DNA of 14,118 nucleotides, from contig JBBHKE010003201.1 in the NCBI GenBank assembly GCA_037447655.1, forward strand, positions 126,001 to 140,118, read 5' to 3'. Every line of letters begins with the position of its first letter. Positions within the stretch are counted from its first letter, which is position 1. Below are positions 1-7,282 of this stretch, one piece after another. A program made the position numbers and the translations under genes. A model generated the notes under the pieces. It made no database searches. It was given only the letters and a program-made list of their open reading frames with translations, and was not told where the DNA came from. This DNA comes from Zygnema cylindricum (taxonomy: Eukaryota; Streptophyta; Zygnematophyceae; Zygnematales; Zygnemataceae).

Positions 1-15
1 GGTGGGCCCATAACC
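1..15 (-). other. Primer-binding site matching initiator tRNA-Met anticodon arm
   Basis: The plus strand reads GGTGGGCCCATAACC. As I recall it, this is the anticodon-arm sequence of the plant initiator methionine tRNA, so the minus strand carries its exact complement. It starts directly after the CA end of the minus-strand LTR at 16-1016, where a (-)-strand primer site belongs. Drosophila copia and yeast Ty5 are known to prime from a half-tRNA cleaved in this arm, whereas most plant copia elements use the tRNA 3' end (TGGTATCAGAGC). The match reaches the window edge and may be longer. That it works as a primer site is inferred from sequence and position. Confidence 0.75.
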
Positions 16-231
16 TGCAATTCTGTGTCCTCCATTGGACCACAGAATACAAGAAGCCTCTTGATAGTATTTAACTAACCCACTTTAAGCCACAACCACT
101 GCTGCCCAAGAAGGTAAACTGACAATTTGACTGCTATCTTGTGTAGCGTGGACTCCCTTGAGTTTGTAGCAAAAAGAATCACTGAAAACGGCCAACCAAC
201 CGATTAGTTATGAGTCGGCAAAGATGCCAAG

Positions 232-237
232 TTTATA
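232..237 (-). promoter_or_regulatory. TATA box of family-1 LTR
   Basis: The minus strand reads GTTTGTATAAACTTGG. Other copies have TATA-like sequence at the same place relative to the conserved leader block (5957-5963 and 7761-7768), which marks the U3/R border. Transcription would run leftward out of the window. Confidence 0.6.
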
Positions 238-740
238 CAAACTCTCAAAGAGAGAGAGGTGTCTATCTACCAAAATTCTCTAAGTCCTAAATCCCTCTCA
301 CAAACCCTATCTATTGAAGTACGAACCAATCGGATCAATGTAGAGTACAAAAAGTTCTATGGCCGATGTACTTTCTGTACGGTCCATGTACGGCAACGCC
401 AATAAGTGGACGCGTGTCCACTTTTCACTTGTCCTTATGTTCGCCGGAATTCCTGCGACCAAATGTCATCCCTCCACGTGGCGCCACGTCACGCCACGTC
501 CATAAACGCCAAAAGTGACCATTCCATGATCTCGGCATTGATGTACACCGTCGGATCAGATTTGATATTAAATGTCCGCCGTCGAAAACAAATGTCCGAT
601 TCATTTGTTTGCGGGGGAGATAATGTTCGCACTATATAATACTTGGTTACATGCTCTTTCGTTCGGAATTCCGTTAATCGAATTCATAGACGTAACATTG
701 TTTAAGTAAATATCAAACCTAATATAGGCTAACGGACTTC

Positions 741-814
741 TATGACAGACTGATTAGAGCTAACGGCTAAGCCGCGCGTACCGGTCGGAGGTTCGAGTCC
801 TGCTGGACTCAACC
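741..814 (+). other. tRNA-like segment inside LTR, antisense to it
   Basis: The plus strand contains GGTTCGAGTCC at 790-800, a full match to the Pol III B-box/T-arm consensus, with a D-arm-like GATTAGAGC about 40 bases upstream. The T stem is mostly paired, but no acceptor stem partner is visible for the 3' end and there is no clear anticodon arm, so this is not a functional tRNA gene. The segment also occurs in the half LTR at 4862-5367 (B box at 5143-5153) but was not recognised in the copy at 6913-7998. A captured tRNA or SINE piece is possible. Confidence 0.4.
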
Positions 815-840
815 TTTTGTTGAGAGTGACATAAGTCACT
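808..840 (+). other. Two adjacent perfect hairpins
   Basis: CTCAAC (808-813) pairs with GTTGAG (819-824), and AGTGAC (825-830) pairs with GTCACT (835-840) around an ATAA loop. Both stems are kept in the second copy near 5160-5192. They follow directly on the tRNA-like segment. Function unknown. Confidence 0.55.
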
Positions 841-1016
841 ATTAAGCCCTGCCTGCTTAAGCTAGGACAGCCATGGCTTACCCACCCTCTCTATCCGTTA
901 GTGACTACGGCAAGTATGGTGGGAAGAGAGAGGAGGCGGAGGCAGGTTGTCCACCTTTTCTATTTTGTACTAAGTTCAGACCTAGAAAATACCATATAAA
1001 AATAACAATTTCATCA

Positions 1017-1029
1017 CTCCCCTTATTTT
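1017..1029 (-). other. Polypurine tract of minus-strand copia
   Basis: The minus strand reads AAAATAAGGGGAG immediately before the LTR start TGATG at 1016. This is the expected plus-strand priming site. It ends in the same GGGGAG as the plus-strand elements (4112-4124 and 9222-9229). Confidence 0.75.
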
Positions 1030-1034
1030 CTAGT

Positions 1035-1800
1035 CTAATTTAAATTCATTTTTAATCCACACTTTTCCCTACAATATTTTAACTTGGGAGAAGGCACCGG
1101 TTTTGTCATCATATCAGCAACCATTTCCTCATCAGATCAATATATAAGGTTCACGATTTTATTCTCAACCTTTTCTGTTACAAAACTTAATCTTATGTCT
1201 ATATGTTTAGCCTTAAAATGATGTTTTGGATTAGCTGCAATTGCAATGGCAGCTTGATTATCACAAAACACTTCATGCACTCCCTCCTTCTTATACCCCA
1301 GTTCTTGCATCAAGGATTTTACCCACATCAACTCTTTCACAACAGAACAAGAGTCCATGTACTCTGCCTCGATAGTAGAGTGAGCAACCACCTTTTGTTG
1401 CTTACTGCTCCAACAGCAAGCCCCTTCCCTAACATATAACACACAACCAGAAGTGTTCTTCTCATAGGTGCGTCCCCATAACTGGCACCACTCCAAGTAG
1501 TGATGTCAATGTGCTCCCCTCCCAAATGCAACCATAACTCTCTGGTTCCAACCAGATATCTCATGACTCTCTTGGCTGCCTCCCAATCCCTTTCCTAGGA
1601 TCATTCAGACTCCTACTGAGTACTCCAACTGCTGCCGCTATGTCCGGCCGGGTATAATTCATAAAATAGATTAAACTTCCTACGACCTGTCTATAAGGAA
1701 TAGCCTTCATAAACTCTCTCTCTTCTGTACTCATGTGATCATCTAAGATCATCACTCCTCCTCCTACACTCCCATCACTTACTTTTTTCAAGTCCATGGC
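1035..1800 (-). pseudogene. Copia pol fragment, end of RT plus RNase H, frameshifted
   Basis: This is the 3' part of a Ty1/copia polyprotein on the minus strand, starting at the CCATGG junction and ending with a stop at 1037-1035. In order it shows the linker after RT (MDLKK, then IPYRQVVGSLIYF and TRPDIAAAVG), the RNase H block (TTWSGASYGD, CCWSSKQQKV, STIEAEYM, CDNQAAIAIA, KHIDIRLSFV) and the C-terminal tail (MVADMMTKP, LKYCREKCG). At least three frameshifts break it, near 1596, 1456 and 1140. The first RNase H aspartate, Asp in the plus-strand relative (SDASYGD), is Gly here, so the domain would be dead even in frame. The gag, protease, integrase and RT core are missing. It is clearly homologous to, but diverged from, the plus-strand frame next door, and it feeds into the family-1 LTR. 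Confidence 0.88.
1794..1799. other. Head-to-head junction of two copia elements at CCATGG
   Basis: Left of this six-base palindrome the sequence is minus-strand copia (MDLKK, just after the RT core). Right of it, plus-strand copia begins at HGISREF in integrase. Both partners can read through CATGG, so the breakpoint cannot be placed more finely. The palindrome suggests a microhomology-mediated or template-switch join. Confidence 0.8.
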
Positions 1801-4101
1801 ATCTCTCGTGAATTTACTGCTCCGTACACACCGGAACAAAATGGTGTTGCCGAGAGACTTAATCGGACTTTGACTGAATGTGCTCGATCTATGATGGCCG
1901 ATAAAGGTGTGGATCCAAAGTTTTGGGGGGAAGCTTTTCATTGTGCTTCCTACATCAGAAATAGAGTGGAAACCCGAGCTGTTAGGGGTAAGACACCTTA
2001 TGAAGTGTGGACAGGCAGAAAGCCAAATGTAAGTCATTTTAGAGTTTTTGGTAGCAAATGTTTTATCTTAGATAATCTTCCTAATTGGAAGCTTAGTCCA
2101 AAATCTGTACCTGGTGTCTTTTTAGGCTATGATGATGAATCTGCAGGTTATAGAGTCTATAATCCTCAGAGAGGATGCCTTCAAACAGCTAGGAATATTG
2201 AGATTAAAGAAGAAAGTCAATCTGTTGACGTTTTTAGCATGGATGCAACTGAAAGGAATGAGAAAATACAAGAATATATCATTCTTGAGCAGGTACCTTT
2301 TACTCCATCCTCTTCTACTTCTTCTACCTCTCTCCCAAATGCCTCTGGGCCGTCTAATACTCCTTTTGGAGCTGCTCCTTCTGTTGATGCTCCTCCCAAT
2401 ACACGCCCTGTGCGGCAAGGTAGGGAACCAACAGTTCCCGCGTCAGATTTTCCGGGGGGAAGAAGGCAAAGCAGCCGCCTTCGAGGCGACCGAGTTGAGA
2501 GTGCTTTTTCTGCAAGCACAGGGGAGCCGCTTACTATTCATGAAGCTTTTTCTGTTCCTGAAAAGGATCATTGGATCTCGGCTGCAAATGAGGAGATAAA
2601 GTCAATTATGGAAGCCCAAACTTGGGAACTTGTGGAGCTCCCACCGAACCGGAAAGCTATCGGTTGTAAGTGGGTCTTCAAATTAAAATTGAATCCTGAT
2701 AATACAATTGAGAGATATAAAGCTAGACTGGTTGCTAAGGGATTTAGCCAAAAGGAGGGAATTGACTATGAAGAGACCTTCTCTCCTGTAGTTCGCTTTC
2801 CTACTGTTAGAGTTTTGCTATCTCTTGCTGCAATAGAGGATATGGAATTGCATCAGATGGATGTTAAAACTGCTTTCTTGCATGGTGATTTGGAGGAAGT
2901 AATTTATATGAAGCAGCCAGAGATGTATGCAGAAAAAGGGAAAGAAAATTTGGTCTGTAAACTGTTGAAGTCCCTGTATGGTCTGAAACAGGCTCCAAGA
3001 CAATGGAACCTAAAATTAGATGAGTTTTTAACCAATCTTGGCTTTACCAGGATCAGTTCAGATCACTCAGTCTATGTAATGCAAGGTGATGATCGAGTGA
3101 TTTATGTGGCAGTTTATGTAGATGATTTGCTACTGATTAGCAAATCTATCAATGAGATTAATAAAATAAAATCAGCTTTGAATTCCCGGTTTGAAATGAA
3201 AGACTTGGGTGAGGCTAAGTATATTCTAGGAATTCAAGTAGAAAGAGACAGGAAACAGAAAATTATTTATTTAACTCAAAAGGAAGCAATCAAGAACATG
3301 TTAGAAAAGTTTGGCATGTCGGACGCAAAGGGGAGTGCCACTCCAATGGAATTCAGGCAGAAATTGGAAGGCACGGAAACGGATGGTGGTGTTTTGGTTG
3401 ATGATTTCTTAGATTCAGGGGAGGCAGATTCTATGTCCTCCATTCCTTACAGGCAGATTGTCGGAAGCCTCATTTATTTCATGAATTGTACTCGTCCCGA
3501 CATCGCAGCAGCGGTTGGAGCCTTAAGCCGAAGTCTTCAGAATCCAAGGAAATCAGACTATGAGGCAGCAAAGAGAGTTCTTCGTTATCTTGCAGGAACT
3601 CAAAATCTTAGACTCTCTCTCGGTGGAGAGGAAGTCAAAATTCATACATGGAGCGATGCGAGCTACGGAGATATGCCAAGCCGACGCTCCACCACCGGAT
3701 ACATTTTGAAGATCGGAAGCGGAACTTGCTGCTGGAGTAGCAAACTTCAGAAGGTAACGGCTCAGTCTACCATGGAGGCTGAGTACATGGCTGCCAGCTC
3801 GGCAGTTAAGGAGTTACTTTGGGTAAAGTCTCTTCTCCAAGAGCTTCTCTTTATGCAATCTGGACCACAGATAGTGTGGTGTGATAATCAGGCAACAATC
3901 GCTATTGCATCTAATCCCAGTCATCACTTTAAGAGTAAGCACATTGATATCAAGCTACACTTTGTAAGAGAAAAGGTGATGGGAAAAGTCTTGAAGTTGA
4001 GTTATTTACCGGATGAGCAAATGGTGGCTGATATGATGACGAAACCCTTACCTGCTCCCAAATTGAAGTTCTGTAGAGAGGCATGTGGACTGAGTGACTA
4101 G
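1795..4101 (+). CDS. Ty1/copia polyprotein, 5'-truncated: integrase C-part, RT, RNase H
   Basis: This frame is open for 768 codons with no internal stop. Taking His at 1795 as residue 1, the integrase part covers about 1-130 and keeps the third catalytic acidic residue (Glu20 in NGVAER) plus the GKTPYEVW and FGSKCF motifs. A Ser/Pro-rich linker spans roughly 165-235. Reverse transcriptase runs from about 277 to 515, with Asp356 (QMDVKTAFLHG), SLYGLKQAPRQW and the YVDD active site at 441-444. RNase H has Asp621 (SDASYGD), Glu661 (STMEAEY) and Asp697 (CDNQATI), then KHIDIK. The tail is MMTKPLPAPKLKFCREACG and the stop is at 4099-4101. Gag, protease and the first two integrase catalytic acids are lost at the junction, so it cannot work alone. 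There is no native start codon: the first ATG-like start belongs to the fusion, not the gene. Intact RT and RNase H motifs suggest fairly recent activity. Confidence 0.95.
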   Translation, partial: HGISREFTAPYTPEQNGVAERLNRTLTECARSMMADKGVDPKFWGEAFHCASYIRNRVETRAVRGKTPYEVWTGRKPNVSHFRVFGSKCFILDNLPNWKLSPKSVPGVFLGYDDESAGYRVYNPQRGCLQTARNIEIKEESQSVDVFSMDATERNEKIQEYIILEQVPFTPSSSTSSTSLPNASGPSNTPFGAAPSVDAPPNTRPVRQGREPTVPASDFPGGRRQSSRLRGDRVESAFSASTGEPLTIHEAFSVPEKDHWISAANEEIKSIMEAQTWELVELPPNRKAIGCKWVFKLKLNPDNTIERYKARLVAKGFSQKEGIDYEETFSPVVRFPTVRVLLSLAAIEDMELHQMDVKTAFLHGDLEEVIYMKQPEMYAEKGKENLVCKLLKSLYGLKQAPRQWNLKLDEFLTNLGFTRISSDHSVYVMQGDDRVIYVAVYVDDLLLISKSINEINKIKSALNSRFEMKDLGEAKYILGIQVERDRKQKIIYLTQKEAIKNMLEKFGMSDAKGSATPMEFRQKLEGTETDGGVLVDDFLDSGEADSMSSIPYRQIVGSLIYFMNCTRPDIAAAVGALSRSLQNPRKSDYEAAKRVLRYLAGTQNLRLSLGGEEVKIHTWSDASYGDMPSRRSTTGYILKIGSGTCCWSSKLQKVTAQSTMEAEYMAASSAVKELLWVKSLLQELLFMQSGPQIVWCDNQATIAIASNPSHHFKSKHIDIKLHFVREKVMGKVLKLSYLPDEQMVADMMTKPLPAPKLKFCREACGLSD

Positions 4102-4111
4102 CAGAGTCTAA

Positions 4112-4124
4112 AGCTTTAGGGGAG
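4112..4124 (+). other. Polypurine tract of plus-strand copia
   Basis: AGCTTTAGGGGAG lies ten bases past the pol stop and directly before the LTR start TGTTG at 4125. The same layout recurs at 9215-9230. Confidence 0.75.
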
Positions 4125-4762
4125 TGTTGTTTTTAGAAAGCTCTAGTCCTCTTTATGCCTCAGCTGTGAGAGAGAGATGTTCAGGACTTAAGCTATTTTT
4201 GGTTGAGTTCGGTTCAGTACTTACCGAAATTAGTGTGACAGTGAAGTTGGGAGTTCACGGTTCATTCACACTTGGGACACGTGTCGTCACTTGGGAGAAT
4301 GCGTGAGTATGTCCTTCGTGGACGTACGGAAATTCGGCAGGACCACTGGACTTCGTAAAGTCAATTCTACGGTGCCAAATCCTCTAATCGGACCGCTGAC
4401 AGCCGCGGCCAACAAATAGTGACGAGGCGTGACTAGATCATTATCACTTTACGTTGTCTTAACTTCGGTGTAAATATTTGTGATAGAATGTTACATGTAC
4501 GGCTGGAATGCCTCCGTACAGCTTAGTGTAGTTTCGGTGTATAAAAGTAGGACTTAGCGAATTTGATTTTTAGGAACAAATGATATGAAAACTGTACACT
4601 CAGTTTTATGTAATTTCATTTCTACATATCTCACAGATTTGTGAGCGGAATTGATTGAAATTTTGTGTGTGTGTTTCTTTTTATGTCAGCTACATTGTGA
4701 CAAATTTTCAGAACGTTTGGAGCGTTTTTCTGAAAGTTATAGTCTGTCAAATTTTCTGTTCA
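4125..4762 (+). mobile_element. Family-2 copia LTR (about 640 bp)
   Basis: It begins TGTTGTTTTTAG after the polypurine tract and ends near TTCTGTTCA (4762; 4765 is also possible). A TATA box is at 4540-4547. It shares short blocks with the LTR at 9230 (an AAATTAGTGTG-like block, then GGCC..CAA.AAATGTG and GATCA..AT), so the two are diverged members of one family. It is not alignable by eye to the 1-kb family-1 LTR. It is followed by a gag-like start instead of by host flank, so it sits between a pol end and a gag start. The small ORF at 4124-4306 is not a gene. Confidence 0.72.
4540..4547 (+). promoter_or_regulatory. TATA box of family-2 LTR
   Basis: TATAAAAG lies about 220 bases before the LTR end, as expected for the U3/R border of a copia LTR. 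Confidence 0.6.
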
Positions 4763-4765
4763 GCC

Positions 4766-4778
4766 ATCGGTATTTGTG
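4766..4778 (+). other. Decayed primer-binding site candidate
   Basis: TCGGTATTTGTGG follows the LTR end and shares GGTAT and a few later positions with TGGTATCAGAGC, the usual initiator-Met 3'-end site. GCTTCC follows a few bases on, and the same GGTAT..GCTTCC arrangement is seen after the related LTR at 9735-9759. The match is weak and the half-tRNA type does not fit better. Confidence 0.3.
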
Positions 4779-4806
4779 GAAGCTTCCTCTCTTGATTTGT
4801 TCTACG

Positions 4807-4866
4807 ATGACTACTGCTGCATCTTCTTCATCTTCAGTGCCAGTAATTGTGTCAGAACAACAAAAA
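4807..4866 (+). pseudogene. Truncated copia gag start
   Basis: An ATG at 4807 opens about 20 codons beginning MTTAASSSSS and ending SEQQK. A short Ser/Ala-rich start just after LTR and leader is typical of copia gag. The reading frame then enters the half LTR at 4862-5367 and stops at 4879-4881, so nothing of the capsid or zinc knuckle remains. It is supported mainly by position and composition. Confidence 0.5.
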
Positions 4867-5367
4867 GTGACCATTCCGTGATCTCGGCATTGATGTACGC
4901 CGTCGGATCAGATTCGATAATAAATGTCCGCCGTCGAAAACAAATGTCCGATTCATTTGTTTGCGTGCGAGATAATGTTCGCACTATATAATACTTGGTT
5001 CCATGTTCTTACATTCGTAATTCCGTTAATCGAGTTCATAGACGTAACATTGTTTAAGTAAATATCAAACCTAATGTATGCTAACGGACTTCTACGACAG
5101 ACTAGTTAGAGCTAACGGCTAAGCCGCGCTCTACTGGTCGGAGGTTCGAGTCTTGCCGGACTCAACCTTTTGTTGAGAGTGACATAAGTCACTCTTTAGC
5201 CTTGCTTGCTTAAGTTAGGATAGCCATGGTCAACCACCCTCTCTATCCCTCAGTGACTACGACAAGTATTGTGGGAAGAGAGAGGAGGCGGAGGCAGAGT
5301 GTCCACCTTTTCTATTTGTACTAAGTTCAGACCTAGAAAATACCATATAAAAATAATAATTTCAACA
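4862..5367 (-). mobile_element. 5' half of a family-1 LTR, inverted against its other half
   Basis: About 500 bp closely match 511-1016 in the same orientation (roughly 90% identity by eye), including the tRNA-like segment and paired hairpins. On the minus strand it starts TGTTGAAATT at 5367 and stops near GGTCACTTTT at 4862, about halfway along the 1-kb LTR. Promoter, R and U5 are absent here. They appear instead, inverted, directly to the right (5368-5838). The left edge is fused to the gag start. Confidence 0.8.
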
Positions 5368-5838
5368 GTGACGTGGCATGACCTGGAGCCACATGGAGAG
5401 ATGACATTCGGTCATTTGAATTTCGAGGAACGTACGGACGAGTGAAAAACAGACACGCGTCCACTTAATAGCCTTGTCGTACATATGTTGTACAATAGGT
5501 ACACCGCCAGTAGTACTTTTTGGTACGGTACAGTAATCTGATAGGTCCGTACGTCAGTAGATGGAAGATATTAGAGGGAATCAGGACTTAGAAAATTTTG
5601 GTAGGTAGTCACCTCTCCCTTTGAGAGTTTGTACAAATTGGCATTTTTACTGCGTCATAACTTATCGGTTGGTTGGCCGTTTTCAGTGATTCTTTTTGCT
5701 ACGGACTCAGAGGAGTTTACGCTGCACAGGGGTGTAGCCAAACTCTCAATTTGCCATCTTGGGCAACATTGATTGTGGCTTGAAGTGGGTTAGTTAAACA
5801 CCTGTATACTCTCGTCCAATGGAGGACACAGAATTACA
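5368..5838 (+). mobile_element. 3' half of a family-1 LTR (U3 end, R, U5)
   Basis: This is homologous to the reverse complement of 16-510 along its whole length, from GTGACGTGGC to GACACAGAATTACA. It has seven GTAC motifs between about 5485 and 5555, a decayed TATA site at 5629-5637 (TTGTACAAA), the leader block TCAGTGATTCTTTTTGCT and two leader stem-loops in which G-U pairs replace some G-C pairs. After ATTACAGG it runs straight into another truncated LTR. Confidence 0.78.
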
Positions 5839-5840
5839 GG

Positions 5841-6180
5841 ACCTTTCTGTACTGTTGAGTCCTGTGATTGGTTCGTACATCAGTAGATAGGGGTTGTGAG
5901 AGAGGTTTAGGTTTTAGAGGATTGAGGTGGTAATGGCCTCTCTCTCAATTACCTTGTATAAAATATTGGCATCGTTGCCACATGAGAATTAATCGCATGG
6001 TTGGACGTTTTCAGTGACTATTCTTGCTACGGACTCAAGGGTGTCCAAACTACACAGGGGTGCGGTCATATTGTCTATTTTCTTGCTTGAGTAGCAGTGG
6101 TCCTAGCAGAAGAAGGGTTAGTCAAAAACTATCTAGAGGTTTCCTAAATTTTGTAGTCCAATGGGTGACACAGAATTGCA
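5841..6180 (+). mobile_element. 5'-truncated family-1 LTR
   Basis: A second 3'-half copy in tandem with the previous one. It keeps GATTGGTTCGTACATCAGTAGATAG, TATAAAA at 5957-5963, a mutated leader block (TCAGTGACTATTCTTGCT) and the terminal GACACAGAATTGCA. It starts about at the last GTAC motifs, so most of U3 is missing. What follows 6180 is not a primer-binding site. Confidence 0.7.
5957..5963 (+). promoter_or_regulatory. TATA box of truncated family-1 LTR
   Basis: CTTGTATAAAATATTGGC lies at the same distance upstream of the leader block as the TATA sequences at 232-237 (minus) and 7761-7768. Confidence 0.5.
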
Positions 6181-6289
6181 TTGGTCCTAGACTTAGCGTA
6201 CAAAGCTAACGGTTACGAGTGGTTTGACAAAAGTTAGGTACCAAGATCGAATTTTGGGCCCGTCAAATATCATTTTAGTAAACTTATCA
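6181..6289. other. Unassigned spacer
   Basis: This short stretch lies between two LTR fragments. No motif or reading frame is recognised. Confidence 0.5.
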
Positions 6290-6460
6290 TTATCTACTCT
6301 TGTCTCTTTGGAGAGTTCAGCAGCGATGACTCTAGCTCTTTATCCAGCCTTTAGTGACTTCAACAACTGTGGGGGCTTGGAGAAGGGAGTTAGAGGCAGA
6401 CTGCCTCTGCTCTTTTTCTATCCTAATACAGACTTAGGAAATACTCAAATATGAACATCA
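6290..6460 (-). mobile_element. 5' end of a family-1 LTR
   Basis: The minus strand from 6460 reads TGATGTTCATATTTGAG, then blocks that follow the start of the LTR at 6913: TTTCCTAAGTCTG, GAGGCAGTCTGCCTC, CCCCCACAGTTGTTGAAGT, CACTAAAGGCTGGA and GAGCTAGAGTCATCGCTGC. A purine-rich GGAGCGAG precedes it and may be a decayed polypurine tract. The rest of the LTR is not recognisable. It lies inverted against 5841-6180, as 4862-5367 does against 5368-5838. Confidence 0.65.
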
Positions 6461-6912
6461 CTCGCTCCATCATATCAATGTATGATTTTCTTATGTTATG
6501 TATGTTTCGTTACTTTGGTTATGGCAAAATATAATGTAGATATGCAATGTTCATTTAGATTTTTGAGCTTATTAGCAACTCTAACTAGATAAGATGCATG
6601 CCACCTACGGTTCTACTACCATGCACGACAACATTTTGTATCAACAAATTAATTATCTTGGTCAATTCGATAATCAATGTATTGAATATCAAACTCTCAA
6701 GGAGCTTAGTATATGGGTCCGAAACTAACAAAACTTTACTGGGATGTATTTACTGGGAGGTGGGTGTTTGTACAAATTCAATACGGAAATTGACTGTACG
6801 AAAAATTGCGCAAACACCCTCTCTCACACCCTCCCTCGAGGTGGGGTGGGGGGGTAAATGTTTTCAGCATACCGTCGTGATGAGGCATTGTGGTTGTTAT
6901 TGATCCAATTAT
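6461..6912. other. Unassigned AT-rich spacer between two LTR starts
   Basis: The interval is bounded by the outer ends of two oppositely oriented family-1 LTRs. No pol remnant, polypurine tract, RNA gene or credible protein is visible. A G-rich run GGTGGGGTGGGGGGG at 6841-6855 is the only marked sequence. The 101-residue frame at 6598-6903 has no recognisable domain. Confidence 0.5.
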
Positions 6913-7118
6913 TGTTGAAATGTATGTATTTTCTAGGTCTGAATAAAGGAAAATTAATAAGTGTAAGTGAACAAAGGCAGCCTGCCTCTCGCTCCACTCT
7001 CCAAATCCCCACACTTGTCGTAGTGACTAAAGGTTGGAGAGGAAGCTAGAGCCATGGCTGCCGATGTTGCCCACAGAGAGAGACATGTTGTAGTTTCTGG
7101 TCGGTGTACTAAAAAAGG

Positions 7119-7163
7119 CTTGACGGACCCAGGATTTTATCCTGATACCTGTCGTCCGTCAAG
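7119..7163. repeat. Nested inverted repeat (cruciform-capable)
   Basis: CTTGACGGAC (7119-7128) pairs perfectly with GTCCGTCAAG (7154-7163). Inside, CAGGAT and ATCCTG form a six-pair hairpin with a TTT loop. The right arm overlaps the first unit of the 65-bp duplication. Confidence 0.75.
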
Positions 7164-7282
7164 TATCCGGTAGCCGGTAGCTTTATCCTATAATCTATGA
7201 TTAGTGCTAAAGTATATCGCCAGTCAAGTATCCGGTAGCCGGTAGCTTTATCCTATAGTCTATGATTAGTGCTAAAGTATAT
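7158..7282 (+). repeat. 65-bp tandem duplication
   Basis: Two units, 7158-7217 and 7223-7282, differ by one base in 60 (ATAATC/ATAGTC) and are separated by five bases. Each contains an inner GTAGCCGGTAGC doublet. The high identity within an otherwise decayed LTR implies a recent duplication. Confidence 0.9.

Larger units (their letters stand above)
16..1016 (-). mobile_element. Complete family-1 copia LTR (about 1 kb)
   Basis: Read on the minus strand it begins TGATGAAATTG at 1016, just after a polypurine tract and a decayed pol end, and ends ATTGCA at 16, just before the primer-binding site. A TATA box lies at 237-232. The two halves (16-510 and 511-1016) recur separately at 5368-5838 and 4862-5367. 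They belong together because the LTR copies at 6913-7998 and 8490-9108 show the same order: a TGTTGAAAT start, GCC/CTTGTCGTAGT-like blocks, a CGAGATC region, a GTAC-rich block, TATA, then the TCAGTGATTCTTTTTGCT leader. The small ORFs inside it have no recognisable product. Confidence 0.72.

Noticed and set aside
406-639. 77-residue frame, with a similar frame at 4776-4991
   Set aside because: The shared C-terminal part reflects the duplicated LTR half. It is antisense to the element and unsupported by a domain.
741-814. Functional nuclear tRNA gene
   Set aside because: No pairing acceptor stem and no convincing anticodon arm; only the T-arm/B-box part is good.
509-1016. Two ~500-bp direct repeats as a complete LTR pair or as tRNA-derived SINEs
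   Set aside because: They are half LTRs: one continues into the promoter half at 16-510. The length and lack of a proper A box argue against SINEs.
4651-4881. 76-residue frame as a complete small gene
   Set aside because: Most of it lies in LTR sequence; only the part from the ATG at 4807 resembles a gag start, and it is cut short by the next LTR fragment.
515-5372. GTGAC at 515-519 and 5368-5372 as target-site duplication of a copia insertion
   Set aside because: GTGAC also occurs at 4867-4871 and lies inside the continuous LTR sequence, so it is part of the LTR and its breakpoints rather than a host duplication.
1-5850. DNA transposon with ~500-bp terminal inverted repeats (16-510 and 5368-5838)
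   Set aside because: The repeats are the 3' halves of LTRs: they end at a tRNA-complementary site, carry TATA boxes, and the copies at 6913-7998 and 8490-9108 show them joined to the LTR 5' half.
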